5,152 nucleotides of DNA from Alistipes sp. (GTDB lineage: Bacteria; Bacteroidota; Bacteroidia; Bacteroidales; Rikenellaceae). The stretch spans positions 1-5,152 of the forward strand of contig JAFOZN010000059.1 of assembly GCA_017391185.1 (NCBI GenBank). The letters are read 5' to 3'. Shown one piece after another: positions 1-5,152 of the stretch. Both the position numbers and the translations under genes were made by a program. How positions within the stretch are numbered: the first letter of the stretch is position 1; each line of letters starts with the position of its first letter. Under the pieces are notes generated by a model. It worked only from the letters and a program-made list of their open reading frames with translations. It was not told the DNA's origin and searched no databases.

Positions 1-24
1 GCAGTCATCAATTCCGATAACTGC
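1..24 (-). other. Hairpin just downstream of tRNA-Arg, possible terminator cut by window edge
   Basis: Bases 1-5 (gcagt) pair with 20-24 (actgc), and 7-9 (atc) pair with 16-18 (gat). There is one mismatch (6/19) and a six-base loop. The hairpin lies 12 bases past the 3' end of the tRNA in its direction of transcription, where a terminator or processing structure would be expected. A T-run would lie outside the window, so a terminator call cannot be confirmed. A chance hairpin of this size is possible. Confidence 0.3.
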
Positions 25-36
25 CTAATAATCAAG

Positions 37-110
37 TGACTCCGACAGGATTCAAACCTGTAACCGCTTGATCCGTAGTCAAGTACTCTATTCAGTTGAG
101 CTACGGAGCC
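37..110 (-). tRNA. tRNA-Arg, anticodon ACG
   Basis: The reverse complement folds into a complete 74-base cloverleaf. It has a 7-bp acceptor stem (GGCTCCG with CGGAGTC, one G-U pair), T8 and A9, a 4-bp D stem, and an anticodon stem CTTGA/TCAAG around loop CTACGGA. A 5-base variable loop, a 5-bp T stem ACAGG/CCTGT and discriminator A73 complete it. The anticodon ACG (complement of 74-76) reads CGN arginine codons, and A34 is normally deaminated to inosine in this tRNA. C35 and A20, known arginine identity bases in bacteria, are both present. The 3' CCA is not encoded (CTT follows), so it must be added by nucleotidyltransferase. Oddities: G18 is followed by A19 rather than G19, and the T loop is TTTGAAT with T56 instead of C56. 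The two changes compensate each other. The gene has its own promoter and does not rely on the upstream glycosidase unit. Confidence 0.97.
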
Positions 111-128
111 ATTTGCTGATTGCGAGTG

Positions 129-160
129 CAAATATAGGGTGTTTTTTTATTCCTTGCAAA
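129..160 (-). promoter_or_regulatory. Bacteroidota-type sigma promoter for tRNA-Arg
   Basis: On the minus strand, TTTG (complement of 157-160) is followed by a 20-base spacer and TATATTTG (complement of 129-136). This is an exact match to the Bacteroidota housekeeping consensus TTTG / TAnnTTTG at the expected spacing. The predicted transcript start is near 122-124, which gives a leader of about a dozen bases before the mature tRNA 5' end at 110. It lies after the terminator of the glycosidase unit, so the tRNA is transcribed independently. Confidence 0.85.
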
Positions 161-240
161 CTTTTTAGAGACTTTTTTCAAAATATTTTTACTACCTGAC
201 GCTAATCACATATAAATCAAGAGATTAAATTTTACTCGAA

Positions 241-279
241 AAATCGAAAAATATGGGAGAATCCCGCAGGACTCCCCCA
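241..279 (-). terminator. Intrinsic terminator after the GH36 gene
   Basis: Bases 254-264 pair with 269-279 to give an 11-bp stem (including two G-U pairs) with a four-base loop. On the minus strand the stem is followed by TATTTTTCGATTTTTCG. It starts 18 bases past the glycosidase stop codon and should end the thioredoxin-glycosidase transcript. The plus-strand side has no T-run, so it acts in one direction. Confidence 0.9.
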
Positions 280-297
280 CATTTGTCAAACATCGCT

Positions 298-2400
298 CTA
301 CATAGCCACTATCTCAAACAATTCGCCATCATATTTTTTCTCTAATCGCACCTCGAAGCCCTTCTCCTTAAGCTCTTGCCCGTTCAAGGTCGCTATAATC
401 TTCCCCGTACAACCTTGCTTCACCTGATATGTTTTCGAAGGATCGAGATAAGGGATTCTTACTACTCGGCAATTCTCATACGAGCCTTGATTAAAGACTC
501 CTACCAATCCTCCACTTCGACTCTCGGTATTGATTCGGCAAAATGCATCCCACTCGCCTTCGCGTGGCTCTGCGAATCCTGGGACATCCTGTCTAAAGGA
601 CATATACCCATGGCGAGCCTCCAAAGCCTTCAACCAATCTGCCCACGCCTTATACTCAGCACGCTCCTGAGCAGAGAGCTGACGAGGATCACCAAGCATG
701 ATTGGGAGCGATCCAGCAAGTGACTTGAGGTTCAAAATATGATTCTCTCCGTTCATATTCAAATTTCCAATCACAAGCGATGTCGCTGGCAACGCTGGAG
801 TGCGTCCCCAAGCCAAATCTCTAATGCGCAGACTACCAAGCGGTGCGCTATTCTCTACGTTTGAGAGCCAATTACCCTCGGCATGCTTTGCAAAGCCATA
901 ATCCATAAGCTGCAACTTACCTGCCGTCTCGAATGTACAATCAATAAAGAGGTCTGGTGCCTGGCGATGAAGTTCATCGAAAAGTTGCATGCAACGACTA
1001 TAAATCACATCAAACGACTCATTCCTATCACGATGGAGAGGGTGATCCGTAGCACAGCATCCAGAATGTTTCACATCGTGAACATATGCACTTGTAGCAA
1101 TTGCCAAATCCAACTTCACATACGCCAAACCATACTCTCGCCAAAGTTTAAGAAGCGTCTCCTTGATATAATCATACCAATCTGTTCCCATGCAGGCTGT
1201 ACGCCACACCGAGCTATGAGCATTGTGCAGGTCGGTGATATTGCCATTAGCATCCTTAATAAACCATTCAGGATGATTCTTAAAAGGTTGTGATGTGGTA
1301 TCGGCTGTGGCGAGGCTAATCCATAAACCAGGCTTCATACCGAGCTTCTTGATGTAGTCGAATACGGGCTTTAGTCCGTTCGGGAACTTATTTTTATCTA
1401 TCGCCCAATCGCCACGACCACCTACCGCAGGATCTATGTTGATCTGCCAGCCATCATCAATTACAAACTCCTCAACACCACACTCAGCGGCTGCCTTGGC
1501 CAAATCATATATTAAACCCTCATTGAGATCTGTGCGGAAAGGATGCCATGTGTTATAGACAAACATCGGCTTCTTCTTCAACTGCTCGATACGTATTCCC
1601 ATATGACGGCGCACATAATCCTGCACCGAGGTATTCACAACCCAATAAGGATCCTGCGTACCATGATACAGAGCTGTAAAAACCGCAGGGCTCTCCCAGC
1701 TTTCACCTCTCTTGAGCCAACGGCGGAATGGATAATCCTGATCGGGATGTGTCACTCCAGCCATCATGGTCGAGCCATCGGTGAAAACTGATGTACGCTT
1801 CAACACTCCTACAGCTTCGTTACCGATCGCCATACCCATACCTCCATGCTGGGTATTGTGCACAACGATAAGCGGATCATCCCAATTACCTATATATTTG
1901 CCCAAACTTTTATTTCGCGCATAGGTGTGCATCACCCATGACTCAACATAGTTTAGATAGACCTTGATATCCTCAACGTTCACACCCTCAAGCTTGAGAT
2001 CCTCTTGGCCAAAATTAATAATTTTAATAGTTTTACGTACAATGGGCAGATTGGGATATGCCATATAGACAAGTTCAACACCTAATTTACCCTCCTTGTC
2101 CTGAAACGTAATGGATACGCCCTTGCCACCATCTCGAGTTGTCACTTCATGGCTCATAAGCTTAGCCCAATCACTGCTTCCCGAATATAATTTATCATTA
2201 GCCAAGAAAGAGAATTCGTGAGACCCGCTATATACATATCCTACACTGTTCGAATGCATGACGTATTCTTTGGTCAAGACATGTCCGTTAGAGATATCTA
2301 TCTCGCGCTTGATTACTCCATTATCAAGCACCACTTGTTGTGCTGCCAGAGGCAGGAATGCTCCTACGATGAGAATTAACGTAAGTAGAAATTTTTTCAT
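298..2400 (-). CDS. Secreted GH36 alpha-galactosidase-like glycoside hydrolase
   Basis: The 700-residue product has the plan of clan GH-D family 36: signal peptide, N-terminal beta-sandwich (about 22-265), TIM barrel (about 270-600) and small C-terminal beta domain. Residues 1-20 form a signal peptide, with likely cleavage after LAA before QQ, so the enzyme is exported to the periplasm or beyond. Family landmarks are NTW at 283-285, FVIDDGW at 312-318, GDW at 330-332, KFPNGL at 338-343, GLW at 358-360 and HPEWF at 376-380. VKLD at 428-431 gives D431 as the predicted nucleophile. Length is close to that of classical bacterial GH36 enzymes. Retaining hydrolysis of alpha-galactosides, or of alpha-GalNAc as in some members, is the family expectation; the substrate here is not readable. 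Odd points: where classical enzymes have W-x-S-D with the acid/base Asp, this one reads WLSN (511-514), and the EPEMV segment is SLATAD (362-367). It may therefore belong to a divergent subgroup. The start ATG is supported by the signal peptide. It is probably co-transcribed with the upstream thioredoxin gene. Confidence 0.88.
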   Translation of the reverse strand: MKKFLLTLILIVGAFLPLAAQQVVLDNGVIKREIDISNGHVLTKEYVMHSNSVGYVYSGSHEFSFLANDKLYSGSSDWAKLMSHEVTTRDGGKGVSITFQDKEGKLGVELVYMAYPNLPIVRKTIKIINFGQEDLKLEGVNVEDIKVYLNYVESWVMHTYARNKSLGKYIGNWDDPLIVVHNTQHGGMGMAIGNEAVGVLKRTSVFTDGSTMMAGVTHPDQDYPFRRWLKRGESWESPAVFTALYHGTQDPYWVVNTSVQDYVRRHMGIRIEQLKKKPMFVYNTWHPFRTDLNEGLIYDLAKAAAECGVEEFVIDDGWQINIDPAVGGRGDWAIDKNKFPNGLKPVFDYIKKLGMKPGLWISLATADTTSQPFKNHPEWFIKDANGNITDLHNAHSSVWRTACMGTDWYDYIKETLLKLWREYGLAYVKLDLAIATSAYVHDVKHSGCCATDHPLHRDRNESFDVIYSRCMQLFDELHRQAPDLFIDCTFETAGKLQLMDYGFAKHAEGNWLSNVENSAPLGSLRIRDLAWGRTPALPATSLVIGNLNMNGENHILNLKSLAGSLPIMLGDPRQLSAQERAEYKAWADWLKALEARHGYMSFRQDVPGFAEPREGEWDAFCRINTESRSGGLVGVFNQGSYENCRVVRIPYLDPSKTYQVKQGCTGKIIATLNGQELKEKGFEVRLEKKYDGELFEIVAM

Positions 2401-2439
2401 AAAGTAACAGGTTAAGTAGTTAAAATTTCGGCTTATTGT

Positions 2440-2447
2440 GGGGGGGG
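2440..2447. repeat. Homopolymer run of eight G (C on the coding strand)
   Basis: Eight consecutive G bases lie directly beside the thioredoxin stop codon (complement of 2448-2450), so on the coding strand eight C follow TAG. The run is in the 47-base gap between the thioredoxin and glycosidase genes. It is the longest G/C run in an otherwise AT-rich spacer. Such runs can vary in length by slippage, but here it lies outside both reading frames. Confidence 0.8.
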
Positions 2448-3548
2448 CTATTCTCCCTCGCCTGCGTGATTCTTCGCTCCGAAGATATGCTCCAATTCAT
2501 GAGCTAAAGCCTCTGCGCTTAGGTCGCGTGCCACGATTTTACCTTCGGGTGATATGAGAAACGAACTTGGGATAGATTGCAGACCATAGGTTTTAGCTGC
2601 CGATTGCTCCGACTCGGTATCTATGACATTGTACCACAGGAGTCCGTTTTGCGCTACAAATGCCTTCCAACGACCCACCTCCTTGTCGAGCGAAATGGCC
2701 AAGACCTCAAAGCCTTGCAGGGCATATCTCTCATAGAGAGCCTTCAGCAGGGGCATCTGATTGAGACAAGGCTCACACCATGTTGCCCAAAAATCTATAA
2801 GTACCCATTTACCTTTACCGCAGACATCACTCAAGCGCAACGTCTCTCCCGAAAGATTCTCCACCTCGGCATCCAAAAAATCCTTACCGATCTCTATCTT
2901 CTCAAATATAGAGATATACTTCTCAAACTCCTGCATCACCTTTAGACCCTGCATCTGGGGCGAAAATTGCCCGAAGCGCACCCTCATATCCTCGGCTGTC
3001 ATGCCTCGCACCTCATGAGAGAGAAAGAGCTCCACACCGATGATGTTATCCAGATTGTCACTTATGGCTGTGGCTATGGCATCGTGATGCTTGAAGGTCA
3101 AAGATTCATACTCCTCTTGAGCCGTCTCCTCCGCAAAATCTATGTTGATAGCCTGCTCGGCAAGGGCAGAGATGCGCTTGAGGATTAGGTTGTATTTGTC
3201 GTTTATCGGGCCACCCTCGACCAAATAACCCGAAGGAAGCTGTGGCTTGAGTTGCAAATCGGCCTCTTCCGTAAGGAACATAGCCAAGGCATTGCCATTA
3301 TCATCGCAGATAAAGGCAGTGCGAGGCTCAGCTACCTCACCCCTGAGATGGAACGTATTATCTGCCCTGACAGTAGCGTGAGCCAAGGTATCTATCTGGG
3401 TATCCTCTACAACGAGATAGACCTCGCTGGCAGCATTGTCGCTGAGTTTTCCTCTGATATCCACCTTGATAGAAGAGCTACAAGAGCAGAGCATCGTACC
3501 CAAAAACAGAGAGAAGAGTATGATGTTAATATGTTTGATTTTTTTCAT
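2448..3548 (-). CDS. TlpA-like thioredoxin-domain lipoprotein with DUF4369-type N-terminal domain
   Basis: The 366-residue product is a predicted periplasm-facing thiol-disulfide oxidoreductase. Residues 1-22 form a lipoprotein signal, with basic start MKKIKH, hydrophobic 8-20, then LCSC. C23 is the best lipidation site (L20, C21, S22 before it); C21 is an alternative. Residues 27-125 look like the beta-rich DUF4369 domain common in Bacteroidota thioredoxin lipoproteins. Residues about 118-222 are mostly helical. Residues 225-357 are a TlpA/ResA-type thioredoxin fold: FWATWCEPC at 253-261 with the redox pair C258/C261, and the cis-proline loop SIPSSF with P327. Relatives of this architecture reduce or exchange disulfides in exported proteins; the client here is unknown. 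The start is supported by the signal sequence and by an upstream frame stop. A -7 promoter box lies just before it. The glycosidase follows after 47 bases with no terminator between, suggesting an operon. Confidence 0.92.
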   Translation of the reverse strand: MKKIKHINIILFSLFLGTMLCSCSSSIKVDIRGKLSDNAASEVYLVVEDTQIDTLAHATVRADNTFHLRGEVAEPRTAFICDDNGNALAMFLTEEADLQLKPQLPSGYLVEGGPINDKYNLILKRISALAEQAINIDFAEETAQEEYESLTFKHHDAIATAISDNLDNIIGVELFLSHEVRGMTAEDMRVRFGQFSPQMQGLKVMQEFEKYISIFEKIEIGKDFLDAEVENLSGETLRLSDVCGKGKWVLIDFWATWCEPCLNQMPLLKALYERYALQGFEVLAISLDKEVGRWKAFVAQNGLLWYNVIDTESEQSAAKTYGLQSIPSSFLISPEGKIVARDLSAEALAHELEHIFGAKNHAGEGE

Positions 3549-3567
3549 CGCTTTTACGGCATTTATA

Positions 3568-3575
3568 CAAATGTA
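3568..3575 (-). promoter_or_regulatory. Candidate -7 box for the thioredoxin-glycosidase unit
   Basis: The minus strand reads TACATTTG, an exact match to the Bacteroidota TAnnTTTG box, 19 bases before the thioredoxin start codon. This would give a 5' leader of about 13-15 bases. No TTTG stands at the usual 19-21-base spacing; the nearest upstream copy is 26 bases away. The promoter may therefore be weak or need an activator. There is no Shine-Dalgarno sequence, as usual in this phylum. Confidence 0.55.
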
Positions 3576-3660
3576 GTGAATTTTCTGCTAAATCTCGGAA
3601 TCAAAACGGCAAATTATTCTTTTTATTGTGATTTGGGAGTGTAGCTCTCTCCCCTTAATA

Positions 3661-3695
3661 GAAAAAGTCCATCTGACAGGCCTGTCAAATGGACT
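3661..3695 (-). terminator. Intrinsic terminator after the alpha/beta hydrolase gene
   Basis: Bases 3666-3680 pair with 3681-3695 with a single C/A mismatch (3673/3688); the innermost GGCC forms the loop. On the minus strand the stem is followed by TTTTTC. It lies 47 bases after the hydrolase stop codon and separates that gene from the thioredoxin-glycosidase unit. Its centre is an exact 14-base palindrome, TGACAGGCCTGTCA (3674-3687). Confidence 0.88.
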
Positions 3696-3742
3696 CAATG
3701 CTATTATCTATTTCGTTATAGCGATATTCTTAAACGCGGTGA

Positions 3743-4750
3743 TTACTTAAAGTATTTTTTACAATACTTACTAATCATATCATTGACCTGCTCGGTGTAC
3801 TCCTTGTCATGCCCCAACTCGTGTCCCGAATTAGGATAGATATAGAACTGGCTTTCGATGCCGAAAGATTTCAATACTGAATCCATCTTTTTGCCATGCT
3901 CGGCCGATACCAACGTATCCTTTCCACCATATGCAAGTACAGCTGGCGGAGTCTGAGCCGAGACAAGATTCGATGGAGATACGTTGCTCATAACCTGCTG
4001 GATAGCATCATAACTCAAATTCTCTACTGCCATAGGCTTGCCCGAAATTCCCGACACCATCATACAAAGCTCTCCCTGCTTAGCCTTAGCCTCCTGAGAG
4101 CTGTCAGCAAGTAGCTCCTGAATCCGCTTCTCATCCGATGGGAAAAGCATATTCATATCGCTTGGACCCACCCAACTGATCATAAATCTGATAGGTAGAG
4201 GCGAAGATGCATAGTGGCGTGTTGAATACAACATCGAAAGGTGCGCTCCAGCCGAATATCCACCGATAGCCATCTGATTAAGCTCGTATCCTAGCTCTGC
4301 GCTCTTTGACTTGATGGTCTCTATACAGGCATAGATATCATCAATCATCGACTCAAAACTTGGATAGGCGTGTTTCTCGCTGTGACGTATCGTGTCGCTG
4401 GCGATACGCGAATAGTTCATCGTAGCTGTGATGTAACCCTGCTTAGCGAAACGGCGCGCGGCATACTCAATATCCTCCTTCTCGCCTCCCATCCATGAGC
4501 CACCATGCACAAAGAGCATCATGGCACCCTGCTTAGGATTGTTGGGGATAAACAAGTCGTATTTGTTACGTTTTTCGTTGCCGTAACTCAGGTTGCGCAG
4601 TGTCTGGCCATCGCTCTGGCTCCACTCCACGACAGTACCACCATTCTTCTGATTTTGCTTGATGCGATAAAAGAGATATCCTCCCCCCACAAGAGCTATT
4701 GCCACTATTACTGCTACGACAATGCCCAGAACTTTCAATGCCTTTTTCAT
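3743..4750 (-). CDS. Membrane-anchored alpha/beta hydrolase (carboxylesterase/BD-FAE-like)
   Basis: The 335-residue product starts with MKKALK followed by one hydrophobic helix (about 7-28, VLGIVVAVIVAIALVGGGYL). No good signal-peptidase site follows, so it is probably an inner-membrane anchor with the enzyme domain facing the periplasm. The catalytic domain (about 60-335) is an alpha/beta hydrolase fold. It has the oxyanion loop HGGSW at 82-86, the nucleophile elbow G-Y-S-A-G at 164-168 (S166), an acidic residue in GGKD at 275-278 (D278), and H310 in SGHELGH. HGG plus GYSAG is typical of hormone-sensitive-lipase-like and BD-FAE-type esterases, which cleave carboxylic esters, sometimes acetyl or feruloyl groups on glycans. 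The actual substrate cannot be read. The triad looks complete. It appears to be transcribed alone, between the receptor terminator upstream and its own terminator. The ATG used is the only start that places the anchor helix correctly. Confidence 0.9.
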   Translation of the reverse strand: MKKALKVLGIVVAVIVAIALVGGGYLFYRIKQNQKNGGTVVEWSQSDGQTLRNLSYGNEKRNKYDLFIPNNPKQGAMMLFVHGGSWMGGEKEDIEYAARRFAKQGYITATMNYSRIASDTIRHSEKHAYPSFESMIDDIYACIETIKSKSAELGYELNQMAIGGYSAGAHLSMLYSTRHYASSPLPIRFMISWVGPSDMNMLFPSDEKRIQELLADSSQEAKAKQGELCMMVSGISGKPMAVENLSYDAIQQVMSNVSPSNLVSAQTPPAVLAYGGKDTLVSAEHGKKMDSVLKSFGIESQFYIYPNSGHELGHDKEYTEQVNDMISKYCKKYFK

Positions 4751-4754
4751 GCAA

Positions 4755-4776
4755 GTTTATATTGTTTATGGTTTAT
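4755..4776 (-). repeat. Three copies of ATAAAC in the hydrolase leader
   Basis: The complements of 4755-4760, 4764-4769 and 4771-4776 each read ATAAAC on the coding strand, between the predicted transcript start and the ATG at 4750. Spacing is irregular (starts 9 and 7 bases apart). The simplest reading is an A-rich, unstructured translation-initiation region, common in Bacteroidota. Binding of a regulator is possible but unsupported. Confidence 0.5.
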
Positions 4777-4793
4777 CTATATTATTAGTGATA

Positions 4794-4825
4794 TAAAGAT
4801 ACTCAAAAACTACAAAAAAAGGAAA
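4794..4825 (-). promoter_or_regulatory. Possible promoter for the alpha/beta hydrolase gene
   Basis: On the minus strand, TTTC (complement of 4822-4825), a 20-base spacer and TATCTTTA (complement of 4794-4801) resemble TTTG / TAnnTTTG with one mismatch in each box. The site lies between the receptor terminator and the hydrolase start. It would give a 5' leader of about 35 bases. The region is AT-rich, so chance similarity is a real alternative. Confidence 0.4.
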
Positions 4826-4840
4826 TACTTACCTTCAAGA

Positions 4841-4877
4841 GCAAAAAAAATCTCACGACTCTACAGAATCGTGAGAT
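4841..4877 (-). terminator. Intrinsic terminator after the TonB-dependent receptor gene
   Basis: Bases 4850-4858 (atctcacga) pair exactly with 4869-4877 (tcgtgagat), with a ten-base loop. On the minus strand the stem runs into a tract of eight T bases. It begins 19 bases after the receptor stop codon. It should insulate the hydrolase gene from receptor transcription. Confidence 0.92.
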
Positions 4878-4896
4878 AAAAATATGCAAAATATGT

Positions 4897-5152
4897 TTAA
4901 AGAGTAAACTTTAGTCCCAAGAAGAATGTTCGTGGCATCATCGGACCGAAGATATATACCGAATCGCGGTTTGCGCCACGGTCGATATCATTCTGGAAAC
5001 TATCGAAGATATTCTTCACTCCACCCGAAAGCTCCAAATTGATAGCCTCCGTGAGGTAGAATTTATATGCCAGCTGTGCACCCATATCCCAGAACGATGG
5101 TGCAAGCTCCGAACGATCCTCGGCGATATAACCAGCATTATGCTGAACGAGC
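4897..5152 (-). CDS. TonB-dependent outer-membrane receptor, C-terminal end (partial)
   Basis: The open frame runs off the right edge and ends with TAA at 4897-4899, leaving the last 84 residues. The frame continues past the internal Met at 5083-5085 without a stop (upstream residues include APSFWD), so that Met is not the true start. The segment has alternating beta-strand residues and the ending typical of a TonB-dependent receptor barrel: GGVKNIFD, then RDSVYIFGP, then PRTFFLGLKFTL. This wording fits the iron/cobalamin/heme-type receptors of Bacteroidota better than SusC glycan importers, but the plug domain that would help decide lies outside the window. It would sit in the outer membrane and import a ligand with TonB-ExbBD energy. 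Its final residue is Leu rather than the usual terminal aromatic. Ligand unknown. Confidence 0.85.
   Translation of the reverse strand, partial: LVQHNAGYIAEDRSELAPSFWDMGAQLAYKFYLTEAINLELSGGVKNIFDSFQNDIDRGANRDSVYIFGPMMPRTFFLGLKFTL

Noticed and set aside
376..1791. Plus-strand open frames at 376-723, 883-1293 and 1543-1791
   Set aside because: They lie wholly inside the GH36 gene on the other strand, their translations resemble no known family, and no promoter or start context supports them.
2577..3644. Plus-strand open frames across and just beyond the thioredoxin gene, including 3252-3644
   Set aside because: They are antisense shadows of a clear thioredoxin lipoprotein, with low-complexity or non-protein-like translations.
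3635..3653. Hairpin gggag/ctccc between the hydrolase terminator and the thioredoxin promoter
   Set aside because: Only five pairs with a nine-base loop and no T-run on either strand; probably chance.
3548..3743. Hydrolase and thioredoxin as one operon
   Set aside because: A strong intrinsic terminator (3661-3695) and a 194-base gap containing a promoter box separate them.
4505..4879. Plus-strand frame over the start of the hydrolase gene, and minus-strand frame 4566-4754
   Set aside because: Both overlap the hydrolase N-terminal coding region in other frames; the plus-strand one also reads through the receptor terminator. Neither has domain features.
4897..5085. A separate 62-residue gene starting at the Met at 5083-5085
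   Set aside because: The same frame continues without a stop to the window edge and the sequence matches the end of a TonB-dependent receptor barrel, so the Met is internal.
298..5152. A polysaccharide-utilisation locus built from glycosidase, esterase and receptor
   Set aside because: No SusD or SusC-style pair or regulator is present, the receptor ending resembles non-SusC types, and terminators split the genes into separate units.

Overview
The window looks like chromosome from a member of the Bacteroidota, probably an intestinal or otherwise host-associated Bacteroidales species. The genus cannot be fixed from this sequence. The evidence is the promoter form TTTG, about 20 bases, TAnnTTTG; the lack of Shine-Dalgarno sequences before A-rich start regions; a DUF4369-type thioredoxin lipoprotein; a TonB-dependent receptor with a Bacteroidota-style C-terminus; and a secreted family 36 glycosidase. 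Base composition is moderate inside genes and strongly AT-rich between them.

Every gene lies on the minus strand, so transcription runs from right to left. From the right edge: (1) the last 84 residues of a TonB-dependent outer-membrane receptor (4897-5152), closed by a strong intrinsic terminator (4841-4877). (2) A single-gene unit for a membrane-anchored alpha/beta hydrolase of the carboxylesterase type (3743-4750), with a possible promoter at 4794-4825 and a long hairpin terminator (3661-3695). (3) A probable two-gene unit: a TlpA-like thioredoxin lipoprotein (2448-3548) followed 47 bases later by a secreted GH36 alpha-galactosidase-like enzyme (298-2400). A -7 promoter box lies before the first gene and an intrinsic terminator after the second (241-279). 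(4) A tRNA-Arg with anticodon ACG (37-110), with its own well-formed promoter (129-160).

The four protein products would all act at the cell envelope: receptor in the outer membrane, hydrolase anchored in the inner membrane, thioredoxin lipoprotein on a membrane facing the periplasm, glycosidase in the periplasm or outside. They do not form a recognisable polysaccharide-utilisation locus, because there is no SusC/SusD pair and terminators separate the units. The thioredoxin-glycosidase pairing is the only likely co-transcription.

I found no mobile element, CRISPR array, toxin-antitoxin or defence module, and no clear sign of an undescribed multi-gene system. The points most worth checking are the GH36 enzyme, whose expected acid/base aspartate appears to be asparagine and whose subsite motifs diverge from the classical enzymes; the A19-U56 elbow pair in the tRNA; and the cysteine-rich secreted glycosidase encoded next to a periplasmic thioredoxin.
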